DNA of 64,000 nt, from assembly GCA_031376285.1 (NCBI GenBank), contig JANMDN010000013.1:186001-250000 (forward strand), read 5' to 3'. The translations under genes and the position numbers were made by a program. Of this stretch, positions 7,823 to 17,457 are shown in pieces. Every line of letters begins with the position of its first letter. The first letter of the stretch is position 1. The DNA comes from JANMDN01 sp031376285. GTDB taxonomy: Bacteria > Actinomycetota > Thermoleophilia > Miltoncostaeales > Miltoncostaeaceae. The notes below the pieces were generated by a model that was not told where the DNA came from, did not search any database, and worked only from the letters and a program-made list of their open reading frames with translations.

Positions 7823-9160
7823 GTGACCGACGACGAGCTCGACCGACTCTTCGCCCTGATCCGCGTTCCGAGCATCTCCGCGCTGCCCGAGCACGTCGGC
7901 GACATGGAGACCGCGGCCGCCCTGGTCTGCGACGAGATTCTGCATGCGGGCGGCGCCGCGGAGATCGTCCGAAACGGCGGGCACCCGCTCGTGGTCGGTG
8001 AGGTCGCCGCGAGCGTTCCCTCGAACGTCACTGTGCTGATCTACGGTCACTACGACGTCCAGCCCATCGGGGATCCGGCTCGTTGGGAGAGCCCGCCGTT
8101 CACGCCCACGATCCGCGGAGCGCATCTCTACGCCCGAGGGGCGAGCGACGACAAAGGCAACCTCTTCATGCTCATCGTCGCGGTCCAGCGCCTCGCCGCG
8201 CAGGGGCGACTACCGGTCCGGGTGCGGTTCCTTGTCGAGGGCGAGGAGGAGTCGGGAGGAGATTCGGCAACGCGGTGGCTCGCCGCCGACGCCGAGGGCG
8301 CCGACTGCTGTCTCATCTACGACTCGGGGATGGTGACCCCGGAGCTCCCCGCGATCTACACGGGAACGCGTGGCATGCTTTACCGGCGGATCCGCGTGCG
8401 GACCGCCGAGCGCGACGGCCATTCGGGCATCTACGGGGGCGCGGCGTTGAACGCGACGCAGGCCCTGGTGTCGATCCTTGCCAAGGTGAGTCCCACGAGC
8501 GGGCGCGTTTGCACGGCCCTGCAAACCGGCGCCGTGGCGCCCACCGCACCCGAGCGGGCCGCCTGGGACTCCTTGCCGTCGGGCGCCGATGCGCTCGCCG
8601 AGGGCGGTCTTCGGCCCGGAGATGCCAGCGCCGCCGAGGAGTTCCACCTTCGCACTGGTTTTCTGCCGGCGCTCGATGTCCATGGCCTCGCAAGCGGAGA
8701 GCCCGGCGCGGTGAAGACCGTGATCCCGAGGGAGGCGACCGCGACCCTCTCGCTCCGGCTCGCGCCCGGGCAGGTGGCAGCCGACATGGCTCCCGTGTTC
8801 GACCGGTTGCTTCGCGAAGCCGCGCCCCCGGGCTGCGGCGTCGAGATCGAGCGCTTGGTCGACGCCGACCCGGTTCTCGTCGCCGCCGACAGTCCGTGGC
8901 TCACCCGCACCGCCGACGGTATCGAGGCCGCGATCGGCACCCGCCCGGCATTCGTCCGGACGGGCGGGAGCATCCCGATCATGGCTCACTTCGCCGCCCG
9001 CGGGATCACGCCGATCCTCACCGGGTTTGCTCTTCCCGATGACGCGATCCACGCCCCGAACGAGCGCATGCGCGTCGCAAACCTCGAACTCGGCGTCCGC
9101 GCGGCGATCGGCATCCTGGAAGCGCTCGCGGACGACGTCGTCCGTCCCCTCCGAGATTGA
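7823..9160 (+). CDS. M20 family metallopeptidase (dipeptidase type)
   Basis: A 445-residue cytosolic zinc peptidase of the M20/M25/M40 family. The first metal-binding motif is YGHYDVQPI (about residue 75). The bridging Asp follows in SDDKGN, and the catalytic Glu is in VEGEEESGG (about residue 137). A dimerisation domain lies between about 185 and 300, with the RDGHSGIYGGAALN signature. The C-terminal metal ligand region follows FVRTGGSIPI. Members hydrolyse dipeptides or N-acyl amino acids; the exact substrate cannot be read from sequence. The GTG at 7823 has GAAAGGA upstream. No operon partner is apparent: the upstream gene is divergent and fumC follows after 127 nt. Confidence 0.92.
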   Translation: MTDDELDRLFALIRVPSISALPEHVGDMETAAALVCDEILHAGGAAEIVRNGGHPLVVGEVAASVPSNVTVLIYGHYDVQPIGDPARWESPPFTPTIRGAHLYARGASDDKGNLFMLIVAVQRLAAQGRLPVRVRFLVEGEEESGGDSATRWLAADAEGADCCLIYDSGMVTPELPAIYTGTRGMLYRRIRVRTAERDGHSGIYGGAALNATQALVSILAKVSPTSGRVCTALQTGAVAPTAPERAAWDSLPSGADALAEGGLRPGDASAAEEFHLRTGFLPALDVHGLASGEPGAVKTVIPREATATLSLRLAPGQVAADMAPVFDRLLREAAPPGCGVEIERLVDADPVLVAADSPWLTRTADGIEAAIGTRPAFVRTGGSIPIMAHFAARGITPILTGFALPDDAIHAPNERMRVANLELGVRAAIGILEALADDVVRPLRD

Positions 9161-9287
9161 GTCGACCAATGGCATGACAGACGTCGTCACCTGCCCAGGG
9201 TTCGCGCCCGCGGGCGCCCGGTAGCCTTCGCGCCAACGCGCGGGCGAGCGTCGTCTGAGCGCGGCCGACCGACGAAGAGGAGCATGC

Positions 9288-10598
9288 GTGGCAGAGCTTT
9301 GGGGTGCAGAGACGAGCAAGGCCGTCAAGAACTTTCCGGTCTCGGGTGAGGGCATCCCCGTTCCCGTCATTCGCTGGCTTGGTCGCATCAAGGGTGCGGC
9401 AGCGCGGGTAAACGGAGATCTGGGCCTACTTCCCGCCGGTATAGCGAAGAAAATCGCCTCGGCTGGCGACAAGATCGCCGGCGGCAAGCACGACGACCAG
9501 TTCCCGGTTGACGTCTTCCAGACTGGCTCGGGGACCTCGTCGAACATGAACGCGAACGAGGTCATCGCGAACCTCGCCGGGGCGAGCGTCCACCCCAACG
9601 ACCACGTCAACATGGGCCAGAGTTCAAACGACGTCTTCCCGTCTGCCGTCCATCTTGCGGCCCTCCAGGAAATCAACGAACGCCTCATCCCGGCGCTCGA
9701 CCATCTCGCTGACGCGCTCGCCGCGAAAGCGAAGGAGTTCAAGAAGGTCGTGAAATCTGGCCGCACGCACCTGATGGACGCGGTCCCGGTAACCCTCGGG
9801 CAGGAGTTTGCCGGCTACGCCGCGCAGGTCCGCCAGGGCAAGGCCCGCGTCAAGGACTCGACCGCGCGTCTCGGCCAGATCCCGCTCGGTGGGACCGCCA
9901 CGGGAACCGGACTCAATACCCATCCGGAATTTGCAAAGCGCGTCCGCGACATTCTGAGCGCCGACACCGGCCTCAAGATTTCCGCTCCGGCCGATCCGTT
10001 CGAAGCTCAAGGCAACCGCGACGGGCTCGTCGAGGCCTCGGGCGCGCTGAAGGTCGTCGCCGTCTCGCTGACAAAGATCGCGAACGACCTGGCATGGATG
10101 GGATCCGGGCCGCGGACGGGTCTTGCGGAGATCTTCATCCCTGAACTCCAGAAGGGCAGCTCGATCATGCCGGGCAAGGTCAACCCGGTCATTCCCGAGG
10201 TCGTGCTTCAGGTGGCCGCCCAGGTCATCGGAAACGACGTGGCGATCACCATTGGCGGGCTCCAGGGCAACTTCGAGCTGAACGTGCGCATCCCGCTGAT
10301 GGCGCGCAACCTGCTCCAGTCGATTTCGCTGCTCACGAATACCTGTCGCCTGTTTGCCGACAAGTGCGTGAACGGCATCGAGGCCAACGTCGAGCAGTGC
10401 CTGCGAGCGGCTGAAAGCACGCCGGCCGCGGCAACGGCGCTCAACCCGTACATCGGCTACGACAAGGCCGCCGAGATCGTGAAGGAGGCGACGAGGAGTG
10501 GCCGCGGCCTTCGCGAGGTCGCACTCGAAAAGGGTGTCGACGCGAAGACCCTCGATGCCGCCCTCGACCTGGTGAAGATCGCAAGCGGCAACCGGTAG
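9288..10598 (+). CDS. fumC: Class II fumarate hydratase
   Basis: A 436-residue fumarase that interconverts fumarate and L-malate in the TCA cycle, cytoplasmic and tetrameric. Diagnostic blocks are QTGSGTSSNMNANEV (about residue 84), GRTHLMDAVPVTLGQE (about 159) and the superfamily signature GSSIMPGKVNPV (about 286). The N-terminus (MAELWGAETSKAVKNF) is about 15 residues shorter than in E. coli FumC but keeps the WGAET-type start of the fold. The GTG at 9288 has a GAAGAGGAG ribosome site. A strong hairpin follows the stop. Confidence 0.96.
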   Translation: MAELWGAETSKAVKNFPVSGEGIPVPVIRWLGRIKGAAARVNGDLGLLPAGIAKKIASAGDKIAGGKHDDQFPVDVFQTGSGTSSNMNANEVIANLAGASVHPNDHVNMGQSSNDVFPSAVHLAALQEINERLIPALDHLADALAAKAKEFKKVVKSGRTHLMDAVPVTLGQEFAGYAAQVRQGKARVKDSTARLGQIPLGGTATGTGLNTHPEFAKRVRDILSADTGLKISAPADPFEAQGNRDGLVEASGALKVVAVSLTKIANDLAWMGSGPRTGLAEIFIPELQKGSSIMPGKVNPVIPEVVLQVAAQVIGNDVAITIGGLQGNFELNVRIPLMARNLLQSISLLTNTCRLFADKCVNGIEANVEQCLRAAESTPAAATALNPYIGYDKAAEIVKEATRSGRGLREVALEKGVDAKTLDAALDLVKIASGNR

Positions 10599-10608
10599 GA
10601 TTTTCTGC

Positions 10609-10646
10609 GTTCGGGGTTCTCCTACTCGCCTAGGAGAGCCCCGAAC
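10609..10646. terminator. 16-bp hairpin shared by fumC and the RDD gene
   Basis: GTTCGGGGTTCTCCTA at 10609-10624 pairs with 10631-10646 (one T·G wobble) across a 6-nt loop. It lies 10 nt after fumC and covers the last codons of the converging RDD gene. ATTTTC precedes it, giving the minus-strand transcript a short U-rich exit. It is a probable bidirectional terminator. Confidence 0.75.
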
Positions 10647-11400
10647 GTGCCATCGCCACCTCTTCGAGCAGTCGCTCGGCACTCATTCCTTCGGGCGGAC
10701 CCAAGACCTTGGCGGAAATACCGCCTGCGATCGTCTGAGCAAGCCGGAGGCGCGCGTCCTTCGGTAGCGCGGAGCGGCGCTCCAAGAAGCGGCGGACTGC
10801 CACGAGCTCGTCGTCGGTCACGGCGCTCACCTGGTACGCGCTGAGGAGTCCTCCGGGAGCCATGCTCGGAGGCGCCTCTTGGGTCTTGCGGCGCCGCAGG
10901 TGAATCGGCCGAGTGAGCACGCCTTTCTGCGCGTCCGGGATCTCTCCGAGCGTCTCACGCACCACCAGGGTGCCGGCCGCCATGTCGCCGACCCGTTGGT
11001 TCTTCTTGCTGATGAGGATCGCGAGCGCTGCCGACATCAAAATGGTGACTTCGTCGACGAGTCGAAGCACGCTTCGCAGCGCACTCTGACGGAAGGTGAC
11101 GGGGCCACCTGTGAGCGAGACAACGCGAATGCCGTTCGCTCGCTTGCCCGGTGTTCTGCCAGACCGCCGAACCTCGAAAAACGGGTCGTAGCCGAAATAA
11201 ACCGCGAAGATCAACGGGATGGTAATCGCCACACCCGCCGTGCCGGCGGCCATCGGGATGAACGAGAGCACCATCAGGATGAATTTGCACAGGGAATCAA
11301 CGAGGTATGCCAAGCCTCGGGAGCCAAGGCCCGCGAGGGCCAGCTCGACATCGACGGCCTCAGGCGTTCGAACGATCAACCGCTCCTCAAGTTGTGGCAT
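10630..11400 (-). CDS. RDD family membrane protein
   Basis: A 256-residue protein. The RDD domain covers about residues 20-155, with the Arg-Asp positions in GSRGLAYLVDSLCK, the GRTPGKRANGIRVV loop and the LRSVLRLVDE helix, and about three membrane segments. A polar C-terminal tail of about 100 residues follows, with no recognised domain. In actinobacteria this gene usually faces a SpoIIM-type gene beside MoxR/DUF58 genes, exactly as here. Function in the family is poorly known; roles in transport or envelope have been proposed. It diverges from the SpoIIM gene with essentially no gap, so both promoters must lie inside coding sequence or the transcripts are leaderless. Confidence 0.88.
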   Translation of the reverse strand: MPQLEERLIVRTPEAVDVELALAGLGSRGLAYLVDSLCKFILMVLSFIPMAAGTAGVAITIPLIFAVYFGYDPFFEVRRSGRTPGKRANGIRVVSLTGGPVTFRQSALRSVLRLVDEVTILMSAALAILISKKNQRVGDMAAGTLVVRETLGEIPDAQKGVLTRPIHLRRRKTQEAPPSMAPGGLLSAYQVSAVTDDELVAVRRFLERRSALPKDARLRLAQTIAGGISAKVLGPPEGMSAERLLEEVAMARSGLS

Positions 11401-12417
11401 TTGAACCTGGCTTGCTTTCTCGAGACGCGCGGCGCGTCATGGACGGAGTTGGACCAGCTGCTGGATCGGGCGGGAACGAAGCCCGAACGACTCGGCGCGG
11501 AGGGAGTGTCGCGGCTCGGTGCGCTTTACCGGGGAACTGCGGCGGACCTGGCGCTTGCGCGTCGCCGCTTTCCTCGCGACCCGGTGACCGCGGCGCTCGA
11601 ACGACGCGTGGGGCGAGCCCGAGGCCTGATCTACGGCGAGCAGGGGCGCCGACGCCGAGCGCGTGAGTTCTTCGCCGTCGAGTACTGGCGACTTGTTCTC
11701 GAACGGCCGCGGCTCCTCGCTCTGGCCTGGTCGCTGCTCCTTGGGGCCGCGGCACTTGCCGCGGTGTGGGCGTGGCGCGACCCCGACGGCGCGACCCGCG
11801 CATTCGTCCCGGGTCAGTTTCGCGAGGCCATCGACCCGAACTCCGGGCGTGAGGTGCTCCCACCTGACGAGGCGGCCGCGTTCACGACGAGCCTGTTCAC
11901 CCACAACATCCAGGTGAGCTTCCTCGCCTTGGCCGCCGGCATCACCGCCGGAATCGGCACGGCCCTGCTCCTCGCCTACAACGGCGCCATCCTTGGCGCA
12001 ATCGGCGGGGTGCTCGTCGGGAGCGGTCACTGGGACTCGTTCGTTCGGCTGGTTCTCGCCCACGGGTTGCTCGAGCTCTCCTGCATCGTGATCACGTCGG
12101 TCGCCGGCCTGCGCATGGGGTTGGCCCTCATCCTGCCCGGGCACGCCACGCGCGGCGCCGCGCTCCGCCAAGAGGCAACGGCGGCCATCGGGATCGTGCT
12201 CGGGACGATGCCGTGGCTCGTGCTCGCCGGGATCGTCGAGGCGGTGGTGACGCCGGCGCTCGGCGTCGTGGGACAGTTCGTCGTCGGCATCGGGATTGCG
12301 GGACTCTTCTGGTCGATCGTCTGGTGGCGCGGCCGTATTCCATCGGCACAGGTCGCGGAAGAGTTGAACCAGCCCGTCAAATCCGCACGGCGCGCTTCAA
12401 TCGCAAGTACGCGCTGA
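11401..12417 (+). CDS. SpoIIM / DUF95 family membrane protein
   Basis: About 338 residues. An N-terminal cytoplasmic helical region contains the family pattern SWTELDQLLDRA and LYRGTAADLALARRRFP. Five or so membrane helices follow, and the VSFLALAAGITAGIGTALLLAYNGAILGA-type core is present. Homologues include Bacillus SpoIIM of the engulfment machinery, but in non-sporulating actinobacteria the role is unknown. The start is uncertain: TTG at 11401 or at 11392, with no ribosome site at either, and the RDD gene begins at 11400 on the other strand. The last 41 nt overlap the convergent DUF58 gene. Confidence 0.8.
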   Translation: MNLACFLETRGASWTELDQLLDRAGTKPERLGAEGVSRLGALYRGTAADLALARRRFPRDPVTAALERRVGRARGLIYGEQGRRRRAREFFAVEYWRLVLERPRLLALAWSLLLGAAALAAVWAWRDPDGATRAFVPGQFREAIDPNSGREVLPPDEAAAFTTSLFTHNIQVSFLALAAGITAGIGTALLLAYNGAILGAIGGVLVGSGHWDSFVRLVLAHGLLELSCIVITSVAGLRMGLALILPGHATRGAALRQEATAAIGIVLGTMPWLVLAGIVEAVVTPALGVVGQFVVGIGIAGLFWSIVWWRGRIPSAQVAEELNQPVKSARRASIASTR

Positions 12418-13627
12418 CCGTCGCCGCGGGCAGACCGTTGGCGCTTGCCTCCACGACCACGGCTCCCGCCCGGCGGAGAGTCGCAATCGCCAGGAGACGA
12501 CTCTCCAGAAGGTCGATGGCGGCGGCCTGCTCGGACGCGTCCGCAGCTGACTGAGGCGGGCGCCCGCGAAGCTCAATCAGGTCCGAGTCGGTGACGCTCG
12601 TGATCATTACCGCATGCCGCCGAACCATCACTGGCACCGCGTCGATGAGGGTGCGTGCCGCGGCCGCGTCGAGAAGGTCGGTGAAGACGATCACGAGTGA
12701 GCGCTTGGTGCTTCCGACGCGACGGAAGGCCAGCTCGTAGTCAGACTCCAGCATGCTCGGCTCAAGGTCGACCAGTGCGTGAATCACGCTGCGGGAGCCG
12801 CGCCGAGCCGCCGGGACGGAGCGACGTAGGGCACCGTCGAACGCGATCGCGCCAACGGCGTCGCCGACCTCGTCGGCTACCGCCGAGACGGCCACAGCCG
12901 CATCGACCGCCGCGTCCATCCTGGTTCGCCCGTCGATCGGCGCGGCCATCAGTCTGCCGGCGTCGACCAGGCAGACAATGGTGCGGTCCTGATCGACGCG
13001 GTAGGTGTTCGACATCGTCCGGCCGCTACGGGCCGTCGCCAACCAGTTGACCTGCCGGATGTCGTCGTCGGGTTGGTAGTCGCGGATCGACTCGAACTCG
13101 GTGCCGAGGCCGACGGGTCCGCGGTGAGCGCCACTGGCATCCTGAAAGCGGCCACTTCGGACCGCGGCAGCGATGCGGGCCGCTGCGTAGACGTCGGGAT
13201 AAACGACGATCTCGGTGTCGTCGCCCGAGCGGTGGAGCCACGAACCCAACTTCAGCGGCCCCTCCAGGCGGACCGCGGGCCGCGGGAGAAGATGCCGCCC
13301 GCGGCGTCGGGCGACGAGAATGCCCGACAGGGCGCCGTCGCCGGTCGATGGAGTCAGGCCAACATCCGGTGGAAGCGGCTGTCGGACGCGAGCCGACACC
13401 CCCTGCGGGAGCTCGCCGAGCGTCAGGGCGAAGTCGGCAGGGACGCCCCGCGCGATCATTGCCGGCAGGGTTCGGTCGACCACGGGTTGTTTCCGAACGT
13501 GCAGGGCGTCGGCGATGGCCGCGCCCACAAGCACGAGCGCGGCCACGCCACAGATCCAGAGTGGAAGCACAATGGCCGTAACCGACACGGCCGCGAGGAG
13601 CACCGCGAGGCGAGGCGTCGGGCTCAC
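12377..13627 (-). CDS. DUF58 domain protein (MoxR-associated)
   Basis: A 416-residue protein with two N-terminal hydrophobic segments (about 8-45). A beta-rich middle follows, then the DUF58 motif GTEFESIRDYQPDDDIRQVNW near residue 175, which continues into a von Willebrand A-like fold with a degenerate metal site. DUF58 proteins work with MoxR AAA+ ATPases in envelope-related chaperone or stress systems. It is the last gene of a five-gene overlapping operon and is GTGA-coupled to the MoxR gene. Its 3' end overlaps the SpoIIM gene. Confidence 0.9.
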   Translation of the reverse strand: MSPTPRLAVLLAAVSVTAIVLPLWICGVAALVLVGAAIADALHVRKQPVVDRTLPAMIARGVPADFALTLGELPQGVSARVRQPLPPDVGLTPSTGDGALSGILVARRRGRHLLPRPAVRLEGPLKLGSWLHRSGDDTEIVVYPDVYAAARIAAAVRSGRFQDASGAHRGPVGLGTEFESIRDYQPDDDIRQVNWLATARSGRTMSNTYRVDQDRTIVCLVDAGRLMAAPIDGRTRMDAAVDAAVAVSAVADEVGDAVGAIAFDGALRRSVPAARRGSRSVIHALVDLEPSMLESDYELAFRRVGSTKRSLVIVFTDLLDAAAARTLIDAVPVMVRRHAVMITSVTDSDLIELRGRPPQSAADASEQAAAIDLLESRLLAIATLRRAGAVVVEASANGLPAATVSAYLRLKRAVRI

Positions 13628-14553
13628 CGCGGAACGGGGATCGAGCGGAGGATCGTCGCCAGCACGTCAGTTGGGCCGTAGCCCTCGATCTCTGCTTCGG
13701 GTCGCATCAAAATCCGGTGCCCGAGCACCGGAAGCGCCATCGCCGCGATGTCATCCGGGGTGACGAAGGCGCGGCCCGTGAGTGCGGCGACGGCCCGGGA
13801 GGCCGCAAGCAGATGGACGCCGGCTCGTGGGCTGGCGCCGAGTGCGACGCCGGGTTGGTCGCGCGTCGCTCGTACGATTGCGGCCGCGTACGCGGTGACG
13901 TCTGGCGCGACAGTGACCCCATCCACGCTGCGCATCGCGTTCTCGATGGAATCGGCGCTCGCGACGGGCGAGACCGTGCCCATCGCCGCCAATTCGAGAC
14001 CTCGGCGGGGCATTCGGAGAAGGGCGATCTCCTGCTCCTTGTCCGGGTAGCCCGCGGTGATCTTGATGAGAAAGCGGTCGAGTTGGGCTTCCGGCAGGGG
14101 ATAGGTCCCGTCGAATTCGATCGGGTTCTGCGTCGCGAGGACAAGGAAGGGGCGGGGGAGGGGGTGCGAGACCCCGTCGACGGTCACCTGCCCCTCTTGC
14201 ATGGCCTCGAGGAGCGCCGCTTGGGTCTTTGGTGGCGTCCGGTTGATCTCGTCAGCGAGCAGGACGTTCGTGAAGACCGGCCCGGGTCGAAACGTCAGCG
14301 TTCCGTCGCGAACCGTCATCGTGCCGGTCAGATCCGATGGGAGCATGTCGGGTGTGAACTGGACGCGTCGAAACGTCACCCCGAGCGACCGTGCGAGCGC
14401 GGTGGCGAGCATCGTCTTCGCAACACCGGGAGGGCCCTCGATGAGCGCGTGGCCCCCGACTGCGAGCGCGATCAGCGCTTGGTTCAAGACCGATTGCTGG
14501 CCGACGCTCACCTTGGCGATCTCGGCGCTGATCTGGTCGCGTAGGTCTTTCAT
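13624..14553 (-). CDS. MoxR family AAA+ ATPase
   Basis: A 309-residue ATPase of the MoxR clade. Walker A is EGPPGVAKTM (about residue 39), Walker B is VLLADEINRTPPKTQAALLEAM (about 97, quoted here as its DEINR core), sensor 1 is VLATQNPIEFDGTYPLPEAQ, and the C-terminal lid contains SPRAGVHLLAASRA. MoxR proteins act as chaperones on vWA-type partners, here presumably the DUF58 product. It is coupled by 4-nt overlaps to both neighbours. Confidence 0.95.
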   Translation of the reverse strand: MKDLRDQISAEIAKVSVGQQSVLNQALIALAVGGHALIEGPPGVAKTMLATALARSLGVTFRRVQFTPDMLPSDLTGTMTVRDGTLTFRPGPVFTNVLLADEINRTPPKTQAALLEAMQEGQVTVDGVSHPLPRPFLVLATQNPIEFDGTYPLPEAQLDRFLIKITAGYPDKEQEIALLRMPRRGLELAAMGTVSPVASADSIENAMRSVDGVTVAPDVTAYAAAIVRATRDQPGVALGASPRAGVHLLAASRAVAALTGRAFVTPDDIAAMALPVLGHRILMRPEAEIEGYGPTDVLATILRSIPVPR

Positions 14554-15653
14554 GCTGAACGTCTCCGTTCTTCGAGGTGGGCAAGGGCTCGGCCCGCACG
14601 AACGAGGTCGTCCGGCCCGGTGATGATGTCCACGAGCGCGCGCGAATCGGTCTCCGAGAGGCCTCGGCGGACGGCCTCAGTGACGGTCTCCTCGGATGTC
14701 CATGGCGTGCCACGGATCGGCCCGCCGAGCAGCCGCTGGGCACGACGCTGGAGCGTTGCCCCAACGACCGCGGGTTGGCCGGTGCGACTCAGGAGCCCAC
14801 CGATTGCTGTTGCGTGAGCCACGCGAGCCGGCGGGAGTTCGCGATCCGGGTACTCCGGCGGCCCGAGTCGGCGCCCGACGGCGAGCATCGCCACGAGCGC
14901 CGAGGCGAGAAGGCCGACGAGCGTCCACCTCCAGCGAATCGGGATGGCCGCGAGGCCGGTCGGCGCCGAAAATGCCGCCGGGGACTCGAGAACGAGCACC
15001 GATCCAGGCTTGTCACCGACAAGCGAGACGGCGAGTGCCGCGTTCGCGTCCTTGGCGATGTGGTCATTGTCGAGGGCGCTGAGGTCGGCGAGAAGGAGCA
15101 GTCGCCCGGCGCCGACCCGTCCGGCGAGAAGGAGTGCTCCTTGTTTGCTCCCGAGCCCGGGGAGGAACGCCCCAACCTTCGTCCAGGCTCCCCGCCCGGC
15201 GGTTTGCACGCGGTCGACGCTCGCCACCTCGCTGATCGGCACGAGGGGGAGAAAGGACGTCCCACCTCCGGCCGAGCGCGTCGGTCCGGCAGGCGGCGCG
15301 CCCGCGACCTGGAGCGCTTGGCCAGGGCCGGCGACCACTCGTCCGCCGCGATCCAAGTAGCGCCGGATCACGGCGGCGTCGGCCGCTCGGCGGGCGACTG
15401 GATCGACCACGACGAGCGTATCGGCGCCTGCGAGATCTCGGTCCGAGAGTCGTGACGACGCGCGCCGAACTTGATTGCCCTCCACCTGGAGGAGCGCGGC
15501 GAAGATGTCGAGGCCACCGTCGCACGTCTGGGCCTGGGCGGTCGCCCGAGAACAACCACCACCGCCATCACCAGCCTGGCGCCAGAACGACACCACGATG
15601 ATGAGCAGAACCGCGGTCCCCAGAAGGAGCAGGCGGCCGCGGGGGACGTTCAC
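14550..15653 (-). CDS. DUF4350 domain membrane protein
   Basis: About 367 residues when started at the GTG at 15653, which forms a GTGA overlap with the preceding gene. A longer start at 15680 would overlap it by 31 nt. One N-terminal membrane helix (RLLLLGTAVLLIIVVSFW) precedes an extracytoplasmic Rossmann-like DUF4350 domain (about 60-210). A second helix (about 240-262) and a cytoplasmic tail follow. DUF4350 proteins are fixed partners of MoxR/DUF58 operons in actinobacteria and have no demonstrated biochemical role. Confidence 0.82.
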   Translation of the reverse strand: MNVPRGRLLLLGTAVLLIIVVSFWRQAGDGGGGCSRATAQAQTCDGGLDIFAALLQVEGNQVRRASSRLSDRDLAGADTLVVVDPVARRAADAAVIRRYLDRGGRVVAGPGQALQVAGAPPAGPTRSAGGGTSFLPLVPISEVASVDRVQTAGRGAWTKVGAFLPGLGSKQGALLLAGRVGAGRLLLLADLSALDNDHIAKDANAALAVSLVGDKPGSVLVLESPAAFSAPTGLAAIPIRWRWTLVGLLASALVAMLAVGRRLGPPEYPDRELPPARVAHATAIGGLLSRTGQPAVVGATLQRRAQRLLGGPIRGTPWTSEETVTEAVRRGLSETDSRALVDIITGPDDLVRAGRALAHLEERRRSA

Positions 15654-16441
15654 TCGGGCCGTCCGGTCAGCACGGGCCACGTCTCCCGCGCCGCCGCGAG
15701 GTCGTCGGCCGTCGCGTCGCGACCGCCGTAGGTGACCTCTTCAAATGTTCTCGCAAGCGGGTCAAAGAGCGATGAGCCCAGCTGCTCGGAGGCCTCCCGG
15801 GTGGTGAGCGACGGTCGATAGGCGAGCGCGCCGGCCCGTCCGAGGCGGATGAGGCCCGCCTGGAACCGAAGGCGGATCGCGACCCTCCCGTCGCCCTCCC
15901 GCTCGGCGTGGGTGGCGCGACGGTCGAGCTCGTCGGGGTCGGCGTGAGCACCGCCCGTCAACGCGCCGTCGATCGTTTCGGACTCGACCGCACCGGCGCG
16001 ACGGCGCGTGATCACAACCGCGACAACGAACCCGACGGCAATGATGAGGAGCGACGCGAGCCACGCCGGCCAACCGCCGAACCCTCGACCCGAAAAAGGT
16101 CGCCAGCCATCTGTGGAGCGTCTCGGATCCTCGCGTGGACGGACCAGTGACTTGGCAACCGCGGCCAGACGGACCGCGTCGACCCGGCTGGCGGGCAGCT
16201 CGAGCGCGCTGAGTCGCCGCGCCCGGAACGTGTCGTCGGCAAGCGCCGGAGCGAGATCGACCGGTCGGCCCTCGACGGAACTGACCTGGGCGAGGGTCGC
16301 CCGCGCCGGAGCGTTCGCGCTCGCGGCCGACGCCAGACTCCGCAGCTCCCGGTCCGACACGTCGCGTGCCGAGCCGGAAGCCGCGGACAGGAGCAAGGCG
16401 CCGACAGCGATGAGCGCGCCGCTGGGCCGTATCCAGCTCAC
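15650..16441 (-). CDS. DUF4129 domain membrane protein
   Basis: 263 residues: a signal-anchor-like N-terminus (SGALIAVGALLLSAASGSA), an extracytoplasmic stretch, one helix (WLASLLIIAVGFVVAVVIT, about 130-150), and a C-terminal cytoplasmic DUF4129 domain. The domain ends with the characteristic TTREASEQLGSSLFDPLARTFE pattern (TTREA near residue 218) and YGGRDATADD. It belongs to the MoxR/DUF58 operon and is GTGA-coupled on both sides. Confidence 0.85.
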   Translation of the reverse strand: MSWIRPSGALIAVGALLLSAASGSARDVSDRELRSLASAASANAPARATLAQVSSVEGRPVDLAPALADDTFRARRLSALELPASRVDAVRLAAVAKSLVRPREDPRRSTDGWRPFSGRGFGGWPAWLASLLIIAVGFVVAVVITRRRAGAVESETIDGALTGGAHADPDELDRRATHAEREGDGRVAIRLRFQAGLIRLGRAGALAYRPSLTTREASEQLGSSLFDPLARTFEEVTYGGRDATADDLAAARETWPVLTGRPE

Positions 16442-17457
16442 TGGGGCGGTGGCGCTCCCGGGGCTGGGCCACCAACGTAGGGATCCGTCGACGGCACGCC
16501 ACCAGAACGGCCCTGGAGGAATGCCGTCGCAGCGTCCCCGAGGACGGTCTGGTGTGGTGCGGGCGCCGCGGGCGAGGCGATGTGCGGCGGGCCAGCGTCG
16601 CCCAGACTGGACGTGAGCACCTCGATGTCGAAGCCGTCGTTGCGTACGCGAAGGTCGAAGTAGATCGCGGTGATCAGCGCGACGAAGAAGGGGGTTACGA
16701 CGATCGCCGACACGAGACCCTGAGCAAATTGCTTGCCGGCGATGAGGGACGTGACCGAGGATCCAGCGGCGGCCCTCGCAAGGACGGCGGTGAGGATTCC
16801 GCTGAGGATTCCAATCACGATTGACCCGACGAGAATCGTCGCGAAGACCGAGCCGCCCCGCGTTCGCGTGAGGGCGAACGAGCGCCTAAGCGAACCGACG
16901 GGGCCGATCCGCTCCGTGACAAGGGCTGGTAGGGCCATTGAGAGCCGAATGAGGAGCACCCACCCGACGATGACCGCGATCACGACGCCGATCACGCCGA
17001 CGGAGTCGCTGATGGCAAAGGCAAGAACCGCGAACAGGACGGGAACGGCGACCACGAGGCAGGTGAGGACGATCAACCCGATCACCGGACCGGTCTGGCC
17101 GATCCCCTTCCTGAGGCAAACCGTGAAGGATTCGCCGCGGCCCATGTAGCCGTTGACGACAGCCCGATAGAGCGGTGCAAAGGCCACGAGGCCAATGAAG
17201 GAGCCCACGCCGAGGACGATGAGATTAATGAGCTTGTAGTTGTCGAGCGCGGCTTGGTCCGGGATCAGGATGTTGCCGCTGTTGACAAACGCGCCATCTG
17301 GAACGGTCGCGAGCAACACGATCGTCGGGATCAGGCTCGTGATGAGGCCGAAGAGCAGGGAGATCGGGAGGAGCGTTTTGGCGTTTCGCGTGACCAGCCT
17401 GAAGGCGACATCGAGCAGCTCGCCGATCGACCGGGGGCGAAGATCAAGTGGGTTCAT
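16438..17457 (-). CDS. GdpP/GDPD-type membrane-domain protein (glycerophosphoryl diester phosphodiesterase membrane domain-like)
   Basis: The ATG at 17457 gives about 339 residues. The protein begins LRPRSIGELLDVAFRLVTRN, a very typical N-terminus of the actinobacterial multi-helix family annotated as glycerophosphoryl diester phosphodiesterase membrane domain. About six membrane helices follow, and the repeated LRRSFALTRTRGGSVFATIL motif (LRRSFALTR near residue 195) is present. No catalytic GDPD domain is present, so enzymatic activity is not expected. A proline/alanine-rich tail ends the protein. First large gene of the MoxR-DUF58 operon; its ATG overlaps the stop of a possible small upstream ORF. 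Confidence 0.75.
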   Translation of the reverse strand: MNPLDLRPRSIGELLDVAFRLVTRNAKTLLPISLLFGLITSLIPTIVLLATVPDGAFVNSGNILIPDQAALDNYKLINLIVLGVGSFIGLVAFAPLYRAVVNGYMGRGESFTVCLRKGIGQTGPVIGLIVLTCLVVAVPVLFAVLAFAISDSVGVIGVVIAVIVGWVLLIRLSMALPALVTERIGPVGSLRRSFALTRTRGGSVFATILVGSIVIGILSGILTAVLARAAAGSSVTSLIAGKQFAQGLVSAIVVTPFFVALITAIYFDLRVRNDGFDIEVLTSSLGDAGPPHIASPAAPAPHQTVLGDAATAFLQGRSGGVPSTDPYVGGPAPGAPPPQ